Shown: positions 1 to 6,138 of the stretch, one piece after another
Layout of the letters: each line of letters starts with the position of its first letter
Numbering within the stretch: the first letter of the stretch is position 1
Assembly: GCA_013330825.1 (NCBI GenBank)
Contig: DUHN01000008.1
Coordinates: 32,650 to 45,554, forward strand
Source of the DNA: Candidatus Woesearchaeota archaeon
Lineage (GTDB): Archaea; Nanobdellota; Nanobdellia; Woesearchaeales; GW2011-AR4
DNA: 12,905 bases
Reading direction: 5' to 3'
Position numbers and translations under genes: made by a program
Notes under the pieces: model-generated
The model's database searches: none
What the model saw: the letters and a program-made list of their open reading frames with translations, nothing else
What the model was told of the DNA's origin: nothing

Positions 1-662
1 ATCTCCGGCTCGGCGATGAACAGGGGAGAGAACACCAGATAGATGTCTGATTTCTTCGGCTTCTGGGAGAACTCCAGCACCTTCGTGCCCTCGACTTTCA
101 CCGTTCCTTTCTCCCGCGGCGTGGGAGAGGTGGTGAGCATGATGGTGGCAAGCGCGTGGTTCTTCACGTGGTCGTTCCACAGCTCTTCGATGTTCACCTT
201 GTCGAACAGGATGTCCGCGTAGGCCACCAGGAACGGGGTGTGGATCTTGCCTTTCGCGAGGGAGAGGGACTGGAATGTTCCCGACGACGCTTTCTCCTCG
301 ATGTAGGAGATCGACACTCCCAAATCAGAGCCGTTCTTGATGGTCTCGAACAGCCGCGTCATGACCTTGTGCCGTGAGATGATGTAGATGGCCTTGAAGC
401 CGGAGTCGCGCAATGCCCTGATGGCGTGCTCGATGAGCGGCCTCCCGCGGACAGGGGCAAGGGGGCTGTACACCCTGTTCCCGATGTCCAGCCTTGCTTC
501 GTCCCCCCCGGCAAGGATGACGGCAGTCCTTTTCTCCCTGAGGGAGCTCCTGACCAGGTGCTCGATGGCCTGCGACCGGTTCTTGATATACACGTTGTCG
601 ACCATGCCGTCGATGCCGGACAGCAGCCGCTCGTCTATGGTGATGGAGATCTTCTCTCTCAT
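1..662 (-). CDS. RHH (CopG/Arc-like) domain fused to divergent sugar nucleotidyltransferase domain, C-terminus cut by window edge
   Basis: This 220-codon fragment runs off the left edge. Residues 1-44 read as a ribbon-helix-helix DNA-binding domain: a strand (KISITID), helix 1 (ERLLSGIDGMV), and an NRSQAIEHLV helix 2 typical of CopG-like proteins. From residue 45 a GT-A nucleotidyltransferase fold starts with TAVILAGG, continues through SGTFQSLSLAK and retains the metal-site segment ADILFD (Asp150, Asp154). The signature is degraded: the usual GGxGTR is GGDEAR (Gly to Glu55, Thr to Ala56, Arg57 kept), and the Lys of the P-K-P motif aligns with Ser66. The start at 662 fits the RHH domain and lies 26 bp from a TTTATATA box, so the mRNA is probably leaderless. 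It is divergent from the UDP-sugar operon. I infer a regulator with a sugar-nucleotide-sensing domain. A working but DNA-binding enzyme is the alternative. The domain reading is strong; the role is a hypothesis. Confidence 0.85.
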   Translation of the reverse strand, partial: MREKISITIDERLLSGIDGMVDNVYIKNRSQAIEHLVRSSLREKRTAVILAGGDEARLDIGNRVYSPLAPVRGRPLIEHAIRALRDSGFKAIYIISRHKVMTRLFETIKNGSDLGVSISYIEEKASSGTFQSLSLAKGKIHTPFLVAYADILFDKVNIEELWNDHVKNHALATIMLTTSPTPREKGTVKVEGTKVLEFSQKPKKSDIYLVFSPLFIAEPE

Positions 663-684
663 GGCATCAGGCCATCCGGTAGGG

Positions 685-692
685 TATATAAA
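685..692 (-). promoter_or_regulatory. TATA box for the RHH-nucleotidyltransferase gene
   Basis: On the minus strand this reads TTTATATA, a textbook archaeal TATA box. Its centre is 26-27 bp from the ATG at 662, so transcription should begin at or next to the start codon. No Shine-Dalgarno sequence precedes that ATG, which agrees with a leaderless mRNA. Confidence 0.75.
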
Positions 693-698
693 TATATC

Positions 699-716
699 GG
701 ATAAAGTAGGATAAAG
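699..716. promoter_or_regulatory. Tandem direct repeat, candidate RHH operator
   Basis: GGATAAAG occurs at 699-706 and again, identically, at 709-716: two 8-bp copies with a 10-bp period, or one helical turn. The pair lies between the TATA boxes of two divergent genes, one of which encodes an RHH protein. RHH dimers of the MetJ/Arc/CopG type often bind tandem half-sites on one face of the helix. The second copy abuts or overlaps the BRE position of the downstream TATA box (723-730), so occupancy would be expected to block the dehydrogenase operon. The repeat is directly seen; its function is inferred. Confidence 0.5.
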
Positions 717-722
717 GTAAGA

Positions 723-730
723 TATTTAAA
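723..730 (+). promoter_or_regulatory. TATA box for the UDP-sugar operon
   Basis: TATTTAAA follows an AAGGTAAGA stretch that could serve as BRE. Its centre lies about 29 bp before the ATG at 756, predicting a transcript with a leader of only a few bases. Confidence 0.6.
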
Positions 731-755
731 GAATGAGGGTCTGCCTGTACGCATC

Positions 756-2054
756 ATGAAAATAACCGTTGTTGGCGTCGGCTACGTGGGGCTGGTGGTC
801 GCGGTCTGCCTGGCGGAGCTCGGCAATGATGTCCTGGGCATAGGCCGCTCCAAGGAGAAGATAGACGGCCTCAACCAGGGCAGGGTGCCCATCTATGAGC
901 CGGGTCTGGAGGAAATGCTCCACCGCAACCAGAAGGAAGGCCGCATCAGGTTCACCACGGACATGAAGCTCGCGGTCGAGCACGGCAAGGTCATCTTCAT
1001 CGGCGTGGGGACTCCCATGGGTGAGGACCACCGTGCGGACCTGTCCCAAGTCCTTGACGTCGCGGAGAAGATAGGATGCTATATGGACGGCTACAAGGTA
1101 GTCGTGGACAAGAGCACCGTCCCCGTTGGGACGGCAGACAAGGTCGCCGCGGCAATACGGCAGAACCAGAAGGCGCCAACGGAATTTGACGTCGTCTCCA
1201 ACCCAGAATTCCTCCGGGAAGGCGAAGCCATCAATGACTTCCTCATCCCGGACAGAATCGTGGTGGGGGTCTCCTCCGACCGCGCGAGGAAGGCCATGGA
1301 GCAGGTCTACAAGGGCATCGCCCGCACAGACCGCCCGTTGATGTTCACCGACGTCAAGAGCGCGGAGATCATCAAGTATGCGAGCAACGCCATGCTCGCC
1401 ACCAGGATATCGTTCATGAACGAGCTCTCCTGCCTCTGCGAGAAAGTTGGTGGGGACATCAAGGAAGTCGCCAAGGGCATCGGCTTGGATGCGCGCATCG
1501 GCCCGCGCTTCCTCCAGGCAGGTGTCGGTTATGGGGGCTCGTGCTTCCCCAAGGACGTCCAGGCCCTCGTCATGACCATGAAGGGGCACGGGTGCGGCAC
1601 CAGCATCCTTGAAGCGGTGGAGGCCGTCAACCAGCAGCAGAAGCGCTCACTCATTCCAAAGCTCCGGAGATTCCTCCCTGCGCTTGCAGGAAAGGCCGTC
1701 GCCGTTTGGGGGCTCGCGTTCAAGCCAAAGACGGATGACATGAGGGAAGCGCCGTCCATCGTGCTCATCAGGGAGCTCCAGAAACTCGGGGCGAACGTGA
1801 GGGCATTCGACCCGGTTGCCGAAGAGACAGCAAAGCTCATCCTCGATGGGGTGGAATACACCTCAAGCCCGTACGATACCGTCAAGGGAGCGGATGCCCT
1901 CCTCGTGGTGACGGAATGGAACGAGTTCAGGAGCCTGGACATGAGGAAAGTGAAAAGCCTCATGGGATCCCCCATCCTTATCGACGGGAGGAACATCTAC
2001 GATCCGAAGGAGATGGCCGCGATAGGGTTCTCCTACGCGGGCGTGGGAAGATGA
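756..2054 (+). CDS. UDP-glucose 6-dehydrogenase family protein (UDP-glucose/GDP-mannose dehydrogenase)
   Basis: This 432-residue protein has the usual length and all three family domains. Residues 7-13 (GVGYVGL) form the Rossmann nucleotide loop, STVPVGT is at 120-126, the IIKYASNA helix carries a conserved active-site Lys, and GYGGSCFPKD carries the catalytic cysteine (Cys263). The expected reaction is oxidation of UDP-glucose to UDP-glucuronate, or an equivalent 6-oxidation of another NDP-sugar. It is the first gene of a three-gene operon with a nucleotidyltransferase and a UXS-like decarboxylase, which favours UDP-glucose as substrate. One oddity is that the acidic residue ending the second beta strand, which usually selects NAD, is replaced by Gly30-Arg31-Ser32, a pattern often seen in NADP-binding Rossmann folds. 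The start at 756 is set by the MKITVVG strand and by the TATA box about 29 bp upstream. Confidence 0.93.
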   Translation: MKITVVGVGYVGLVVAVCLAELGNDVLGIGRSKEKIDGLNQGRVPIYEPGLEEMLHRNQKEGRIRFTTDMKLAVEHGKVIFIGVGTPMGEDHRADLSQVLDVAEKIGCYMDGYKVVVDKSTVPVGTADKVAAAIRQNQKAPTEFDVVSNPEFLREGEAINDFLIPDRIVVGVSSDRARKAMEQVYKGIARTDRPLMFTDVKSAEIIKYASNAMLATRISFMNELSCLCEKVGGDIKEVAKGIGLDARIGPRFLQAGVGYGGSCFPKDVQALVMTMKGHGCGTSILEAVEAVNQQQKRSLIPKLRRFLPALAGKAVAVWGLAFKPKTDDMREAPSIVLIRELQKLGANVRAFDPVAEETAKLILDGVEYTSSPYDTVKGADALLVVTEWNEFRSLDMRKVKSLMGSPILIDGRNIYDPKEMAAIGFSYAGVGR

Positions 2055-2812
2055 AGGCCGTGCTCCTCTGCGCGGGCTACGGCACGCGGCTCTATCCCCT
2101 GACAAAGGACAAGCCCAAGCACCTCCTCGATGTCGGGGGCAAGCCCATCCTGGAGCATCTCCTCGACAAAGTCCAGGATGTCGATGCCGTCGATGGCGTC
2201 TATCTCGTCACCAACGCGAAATTTTTCTACTCGTTCCTCGAATGGGCCAAGGACTATGCGTACCGCAACCCGCGGGCGAAGCGCATCGAGATACTCAACG
2301 ACGGCACGGACTCGAACGACGCGCGCCTCGGTGCTTTGGGGGACGTCCTCTTCGCCATCAAAAAAAAGGGAGTGAAGGAAGATCTTCTCCTCATCGCGGC
2401 GGACAATCTTTTTGATTTCCAGCTCACCGGCATGAAGAAGATGTTCGACCAGAAGGGCAAGACGGTCATCGCGCTTTTCGACGTCAAGGACAGGTCGCTG
2501 GCTAGGCATTATGGCGTCGTGCAGGTGGACGGCGACGGCAAGCTCGTCCACTTCGTGGAAAAGCCGGAGCACCCACAATCCACTTTGGTATCGACCGGAA
2601 TCTACTTCCTCCCTCAGCGGGATCTCAGGCTCCTGGACGTCTACGTCAAGTACGGCTACAGCACGGACAAGATAGGCTCGTTCTTCGAATGGCTGCACAA
2701 GAAGGAAGACGTCTACTGCTACACCGCCTTGGAGAGGTGGTATGACATCGGCACCAAAGAGCAGCTCGAGGAGGCCAGCAGGCACTATGCGCAGAAACAG
2801 GTGCTCCTCTGA
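2051..2812 (+). CDS. Sugar-1-phosphate nucleotidyltransferase (glucose-1-phosphate uridylyl/thymidylyltransferase type)
   Basis: This 253-residue GT-A-fold enzyme joins an NTP and a sugar-1-phosphate to give an NDP-sugar and pyrophosphate. It has an intact signature (Gly9-x-Gly11-Thr12-Arg13 followed by PLTKDKPK with Lys23), an NDGT...RLGALGD segment, the metal-binding Asp118 in DNLFDF, and later FVEKPEHP and STGIYFLP. There is no C-terminal left-handed beta-helix acetyltransferase domain. An open frame continues upstream to 1916, but the fold begins with MKAVLLCAGYGTRL at 2051, where ATGA overlaps the dehydrogenase stop, so 2051 is the start and translation is probably coupled. The context suggests it makes UDP-glucose for the neighbouring enzymes. 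The exact nucleotide preference cannot be read from sequence. Compare the degenerate version of this domain at 1-662. Confidence 0.88.
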   Translation: MKAVLLCAGYGTRLYPLTKDKPKHLLDVGGKPILEHLLDKVQDVDAVDGVYLVTNAKFFYSFLEWAKDYAYRNPRAKRIEILNDGTDSNDARLGALGDVLFAIKKKGVKEDLLLIAADNLFDFQLTGMKKMFDQKGKTVIALFDVKDRSLARHYGVVQVDGDGKLVHFVEKPEHPQSTLVSTGIYFLPQRDLRLLDVYVKYGYSTDKIGSFFEWLHKKEDVYCYTALERWYDIGTKEQLEEASRHYAQKQVLL

Positions 2813-2815
2813 GGT
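2811..2815 (+). promoter_or_regulatory. Shine-Dalgarno site of the UXS-like gene
   Basis: GAGGT overlaps the TGA stop of the preceding gene (2810-2812) and is 3 nt from the ATG at 2819. It indicates leadered, SD-driven initiation inside the operon, unlike the apparently leaderless first gene. Confidence 0.5.
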
Positions 2816-2818
2816 CCC

Positions 2819-3754
2819 ATGAAAAGGGTCCTTGTCACCGGCGGCGCAGGCTTCCTGGGAAGCCATCTCTGCGAGCACCTTCTGCAGAAGGGATATGAAG
2901 TCATCTGCATGGACAATCTCATCACGGGAAGCGCGGAGAACATAGCGCACCTCAGGGACAATCCCCATTTCTCCTACATCAAGCACAATGTCTGCGAGCA
3001 CATCCAGATAAGCGGAAAGCTGGACTACGTGCTCCACTTCGCGAGCCCTGCCTCCCCGATAGACTACCAGAAGATTCCCATCCAGACGCTCAAGACCGGC
3101 AGCCTGGGCACGCACAACACCCTGGGCCTGGCATTGGCGAAAAAGGCGGTCTATACGCTCGCCTCCACCTCCGAGGTCTATGGTGATCCATTGGTGAGCC
3201 CGCAGCCGGAGACCTATTGGGGTAACGTCAACCCCATAGGCTTGAGGGGCTGCTATGACGAGGCAAAGCGCTTCGCCGAAGCCCTGGTCATGGCCTATCA
3301 CCGCATCCACAGGCTCGACACGAGGATTGTCCGCATCTTCAACACCTATGGGCCGCGGATGCGCCTCAACGACGGCAGGGTCGTCCCCAACCTCATCGGC
3401 CAGGCATTGGCAGGCAAGCCGCTCACGGTGTACGGCGACGGCTCACAGACGAGGAGCTTCTGCTATGTCTCTGATCTGATAGGGGGAATATATCTCCTCA
3501 TGACATCCGGCATCACCGATCCCGTCAACATAGGGAATCCTGACGAATACACCATCACGGAATTCGCGGAGATCATCCGGAAACTCACGAAGACAGCAAG
3601 CACGATCACCTTCCAGCCTTTGCCGGAGGACGACCCGAAGCAGCGCTGTCCGGACATCTCCAAGGCGAGGAAGGAATTGGGGTGGGAGCCAAAAGTCCCT
3701 TTGCAGGAAGGATTGAAGAAGACCATCGCATGGTTCTCCGGGCAGAACGCGTGA
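2819..3754 (+). CDS. UDP-glucuronate decarboxylase (UDP-xylose synthase)-like SDR enzyme
   Basis: This 311-residue extended short-chain dehydrogenase has GGAGFLGSH at 8-16, the NAD-selecting Asp32, the STSEVYGDP segment with Glu119, and the catalytic Tyr146-x-x-x-Lys150. Several stretches are characteristic of the UXS branch rather than generic epimerases: [22 protein letters not shown] preceding the YDEAK helix, [30 protein letters not shown], and Arg276 before PDI near the C-terminus. The expected reaction is oxidation at C4 of UDP-glucuronate, decarboxylation and re-reduction to UDP-xylose. As the last gene of the operon after a nucleotidyltransferase and a UDP-glucose dehydrogenase, it completes a three-step route to UDP-xylose. 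It ends 8 bp before the convergent gene stop at 3763. Confidence 0.85.
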   Translation: MKRVLVTGGAGFLGSHLCEHLLQKGYEVICMDNLITGSAENIAHLRDNPHFSYIKHNVCEHIQISGKLDYVLHFASPASPIDYQKIPIQTLKTGSLGTHNTLGLALAKKAVYTLASTSEVYGDPLVSPQPETYWGNVNPIGLRGCYDEAKRFAEALVMAYHRIHRLDTRIVRIFNTYGPRMRLNDGRVVPNLIGQALAGKPLTVYGDGSQTRSFCYVSDLIGGIYLLMTSGITDPVNIGNPDEYTITEFAEIIRKLTKTASTITFQPLPEDDPKQRCPDISKARKELGWEPKVPLQEGLKKTIAWFSGQNA

Positions 3755-3762
3755 CTGGCCAG

Positions 3763-4908
3763 CTAAAACCTGACCTTATCCGTCATTCTCAGGAGCATGT
3801 TGTTGATGCCGCTCGTGTTGCGGTAGCCGAAATCGAAGAACGCCGGGAAGTCCGAATGCCGGAGGGTGTGCGCGAGCTCCGCCTGTCCGTTCAGCACCCC
3901 TATCCTCTTCGCCAGCACCGTTTCCACATTGTTCTCAAGCGAGACAGGCACCATAGGGTTGAGGTGAGACTTGATATGCCTGCTTATCCTTCCCTGCTGC
4001 TGCGCATAGAAGAGCAGCTGGGGGGCAAGTTCCATCGGCAGCACGCTGGTATGCCTCCCCTCTTCCTTGAGAAGCCGCGTCATCCGCTCAAGCGCATCGC
4101 CTTTCTCCCAATCCCTGACAAAGAGCGCCCTGTTCTTGATGCCGGTGTACGCTATGTTCCTAGGCAGCCCTTTCACCACCCTGCCTTCAATCTCCATCAA
4201 TTCCCTTGCCTGCTCAATAATGTCCATCATGAGGGGAATGGACTCGCGGCACAATGAGGCAAGTGTGGAAAAATCCTTTTCTGCAAACCAACGGCCACGC
4301 AGCTCATTGACGCTTTTGGCAAATTGCTCCCACTCCCCGTCCCGCTTCTTGGTAATCTTAGCGATGGCCTCGAACGTGTATGTAAGGGAATTGAGGCGGA
4401 GCATGCTGTCCCGCACGTTGATCCTGCCGCTCAACTGCTGCCAGAGGAAATCCCTCGGGTAATGCCTGATGACGATGTCGCAGAGGACAGCGCGCAGGGC
4501 AATCCCCTCTTCTTCCTTCGTGAGGGCTTTCCCCGTGATGCGCTTTCCATGGACGAGGCGCAATTTTCCCGAAGGGTAGACATAAGCGACTTTCCCGAAG
4601 CCGCTTTCCGTGATGAACAGGAATGGATGCCGCGCGATGTAGCGGGTTTTGCCATCGAGAAGCATGAAGCTCCGCCGGAAGAGCGGCAGCGGCCTTCTTC
4701 CATCATCCCCCATCACGAAGACAAGGTCGAGATCTGAGATGCCGGGCTGCGACGGGTTCCCCCAGTCATATACGGCGGCAATATCGGCATCACCAGTATA
4801 ACGGCCGATGATCCCCCTCAGCGCATTCCGGTAATCTTCCTTAGAGAGCTTTCGCGGCTCGTTGAAGTGCGAAAGCCCCCCTACAGGCGTTTCGCGGCCT
4901 TTGACCAT
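3763..4908 (-). CDS. Predicted MNT-like nucleotidyltransferase, probably degenerate; partner of the next gene
   Basis: This is a 381-residue protein of unknown substrate. Residues 47-62 (VYDWGNPSQPGISDLDLV region) match the MNT-type nucleotidyltransferase motif, with Gly50, Asp59 and Asp61. The usual G-S is G-N, and the position where the upstream neighbour has its third carboxylate (Asp222) is occupied here by His94 in ARHPFLF. After this domain the protein is mostly helical, with no membrane segment seen. The frame stays open to 5118, but that extension lies inside the neighbouring gene and is low-complexity basic/polar sequence. MVKGRE at 4908 is the likely start, overlapping the preceding gene by 28 bp, so translation is probably coupled. 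It is last in the flippase operon. It may form a complex with the preceding protein, but this is inferred only from adjacency and relatedness. Confidence 0.7.
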   Translation of the reverse strand: MVKGRETPVGGLSHFNEPRKLSKEDYRNALRGIIGRYTGDADIAAVYDWGNPSQPGISDLDLVFVMGDDGRRPLPLFRRSFMLLDGKTRYIARHPFLFITESGFGKVAYVYPSGKLRLVHGKRITGKALTKEEEGIALRAVLCDIVIRHYPRDFLWQQLSGRINVRDSMLRLNSLTYTFEAIAKITKKRDGEWEQFAKSVNELRGRWFAEKDFSTLASLCRESIPLMMDIIEQARELMEIEGRVVKGLPRNIAYTGIKNRALFVRDWEKGDALERMTRLLKEEGRHTSVLPMELAPQLLFYAQQQGRISRHIKSHLNPMVPVSLENNVETVLAKRIGVLNGQAELAHTLRHSDFPAFFDFGYRNTSGINNMLLRMTDKVRF

Positions 4909-6134
4909 GCGTCCTCCGCAAGCAGATGCATCCCTTCGACAAGCTCCCGCACGGGAACGGGGTTCTTCTTCCTCATGCGGAGCAGCAGATCGCCAAGGTA
5001 GGCGTTTATCCGGTAGGGGGCGACGGGATTGGCCCTCGCCTTGAGCCGGACAAACGGCAGTTCGGGGAATGGCTGCCATCGCTCCCGTATGCTGCTCATC
5101 GTCTCTATGGGCTCCCACAGCTCCTCCCCGAAGTCTTTTTTCGCCATGCTGAACGAGAATTTCTTGTAGACCAGCACGTCCTTCGCCTGCAGGTAGAGCG
5201 AGGGGAACAGCGCTATCAGGTGAAGGAAATTCTTGGCATCGTAGCTTCCCAGCGCATCAACTTTTTCCTCGCGCATCTCCCTGAAACGCTGCACGAACCA
5301 GAACAGCTTGGCGTATTGCTCCGGCCCCATCTCGCGCCGCCCGATGGACAATACGCTGTCCTCCGTCAGGGCCTTCGCGTAGCTGAACAGCGGCAAGGGG
5401 AAATACGCGCTCGAGTACCATTCAAGGTCGTGCTCCGGGACAATCATGCTTCCATGGTGCTGCAGGGGATCTATCCTGAAGAAGAACCTGCGCATCAGGA
5501 AGATCTTCCTCCGCAAAGCAAGCAGCCGGCGCGGGTCGTGGAGAGCCTCTTTTCCAATCACGAGGAGGGTGTCACAGTCGCTCCATCCCTTCACGAAATC
5601 ATTGGTGGCGAGGCTGCCGTGGAGATAGCATCCTTTGACGTCATCAGCGAGCTTCTTGCCGGCATATTCCTGCAGCTCCTTGACGGGCTGGAGATACCCG
5701 TGGTCTTTCTTGTCATACTCCTTGAGCGAGAACCCCTCGCAGGGCCTTTTCCGCTCCCGCTTCGTTTTGCCTTTCTCCGCCAGGCAGAAGTCCTTGGAGA
5801 GCAGGGAAAGGAACGCAGAGCATGCTCCCGGCCCCTTTAACCTTCCCGCATAGGCCACGCTTCCGGCGAACATTCCGTTCTTCTGGTTGAGGTGCGTCGC
5901 GACCGTGCGCAGCCGCTCGAGCCGCTGCCTGTTCTCCAGTGAGACGTCCTGCACGAGGGGATAGAGCGCAAACCCGGCTTTTGAGAATCCGCCGTTGAGG
6001 AACGATTGCAGAGCGTCATGCAGCTCATTCTGGATGAACACCAGAAGATACTCTTCGCTGACACCCCCCTTCTCCAGCATGCTGTCCACATACCATTCAG
6101 GCTGCGCCATGCGCTGCGCCCGTTCCCCTTCCAT
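4881..6134 (-). CDS. Predicted MNT-fold nucleotidyltransferase with helical N-terminal domain
   Basis: This 417-residue protein has a central nucleotidyltransferase motif at 173-188: Gly173-Ser174, then SDxD with Asp186 and Asp188. A plausible third carboxylate is Asp222 in RIDPLQHHG. These are the three acidic positions expected of an active MNT/KNT-type enzyme. Residues about 10-115 form a separate, apparently helical domain, joined through a very basic linker (KGKTKRERKRP, 121-131). The C-terminal third is also helical. The frame stays open to 6323, inside the flippase gene; 6134, 4 nt beyond the flippase stop, is the simplest start. ATG at 6110, after a purine-rich GGAAGGGGAA stretch, is an alternative. 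The location suggests transfer of a nucleotide or related group to a surface-glycan precursor, but the substrate is unknown. Confidence 0.75.
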   Translation of the reverse strand: MEGERAQRMAQPEWYVDSMLEKGGVSEEYLLVFIQNELHDALQSFLNGGFSKAGFALYPLVQDVSLENRQRLERLRTVATHLNQKNGMFAGSVAYAGRLKGPGACSAFLSLLSKDFCLAEKGKTKRERKRPCEGFSLKEYDKKDHGYLQPVKELQEYAGKKLADDVKGCYLHGSLATNDFVKGWSDCDTLLVIGKEALHDPRRLLALRRKIFLMRRFFFRIDPLQHHGSMIVPEHDLEWYSSAYFPLPLFSYAKALTEDSVLSIGRREMGPEQYAKLFWFVQRFREMREEKVDALGSYDAKNFLHLIALFPSLYLQAKDVLVYKKFSFSMAKKDFGEELWEPIETMSSIRERWQPFPELPFVRLKARANPVAPYRINAYLGDLLLRMRKKNPVPVRELVEGMHLLAEDAWSKAAKRL

Positions 6135-6138
6135 TTTG

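Noticed and set aside
726..1589. 287-residue open frame on the minus strand
   Set aside because: It is antisense to the dehydrogenase gene and unlike any family I recognise. Its composition reflects the reverse complement of GC-rich codons.
1916..2050. 45-codon N-terminal extension of the nucleotidyltransferase
   Set aside because: It overlaps the dehydrogenase coding sequence, is highly charged and does not belong to the fold, which begins at the ATG at 2051.
2033..3310. 425-residue open frame on the minus strand
   Set aside because: It lies entirely antisense to the nucleotidyltransferase and UXS-like genes, both of which have clear motifs. It shows no family features and is an artefact of GC-rich codon bias.
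4909..5118. 70-codon N-terminal extension of the last minus-strand nucleotidyltransferase-like gene
   Set aside because: It is an out-of-frame reading of the neighbouring gene with no conserved features. ATG at 4908 gives a normal coupled start.
5880..5900. Rx4H (RTVATH, residues 76-81) in the N-terminal helical domain of the first MNT-like protein, suggesting a HEPN-MNT toxin-antitoxin pair
   Set aside because: The motif lacks the usual polar residue after Arg and is easily met by chance. The real HEPN-MNT systems are short separate genes, and this context is a flippase operon.
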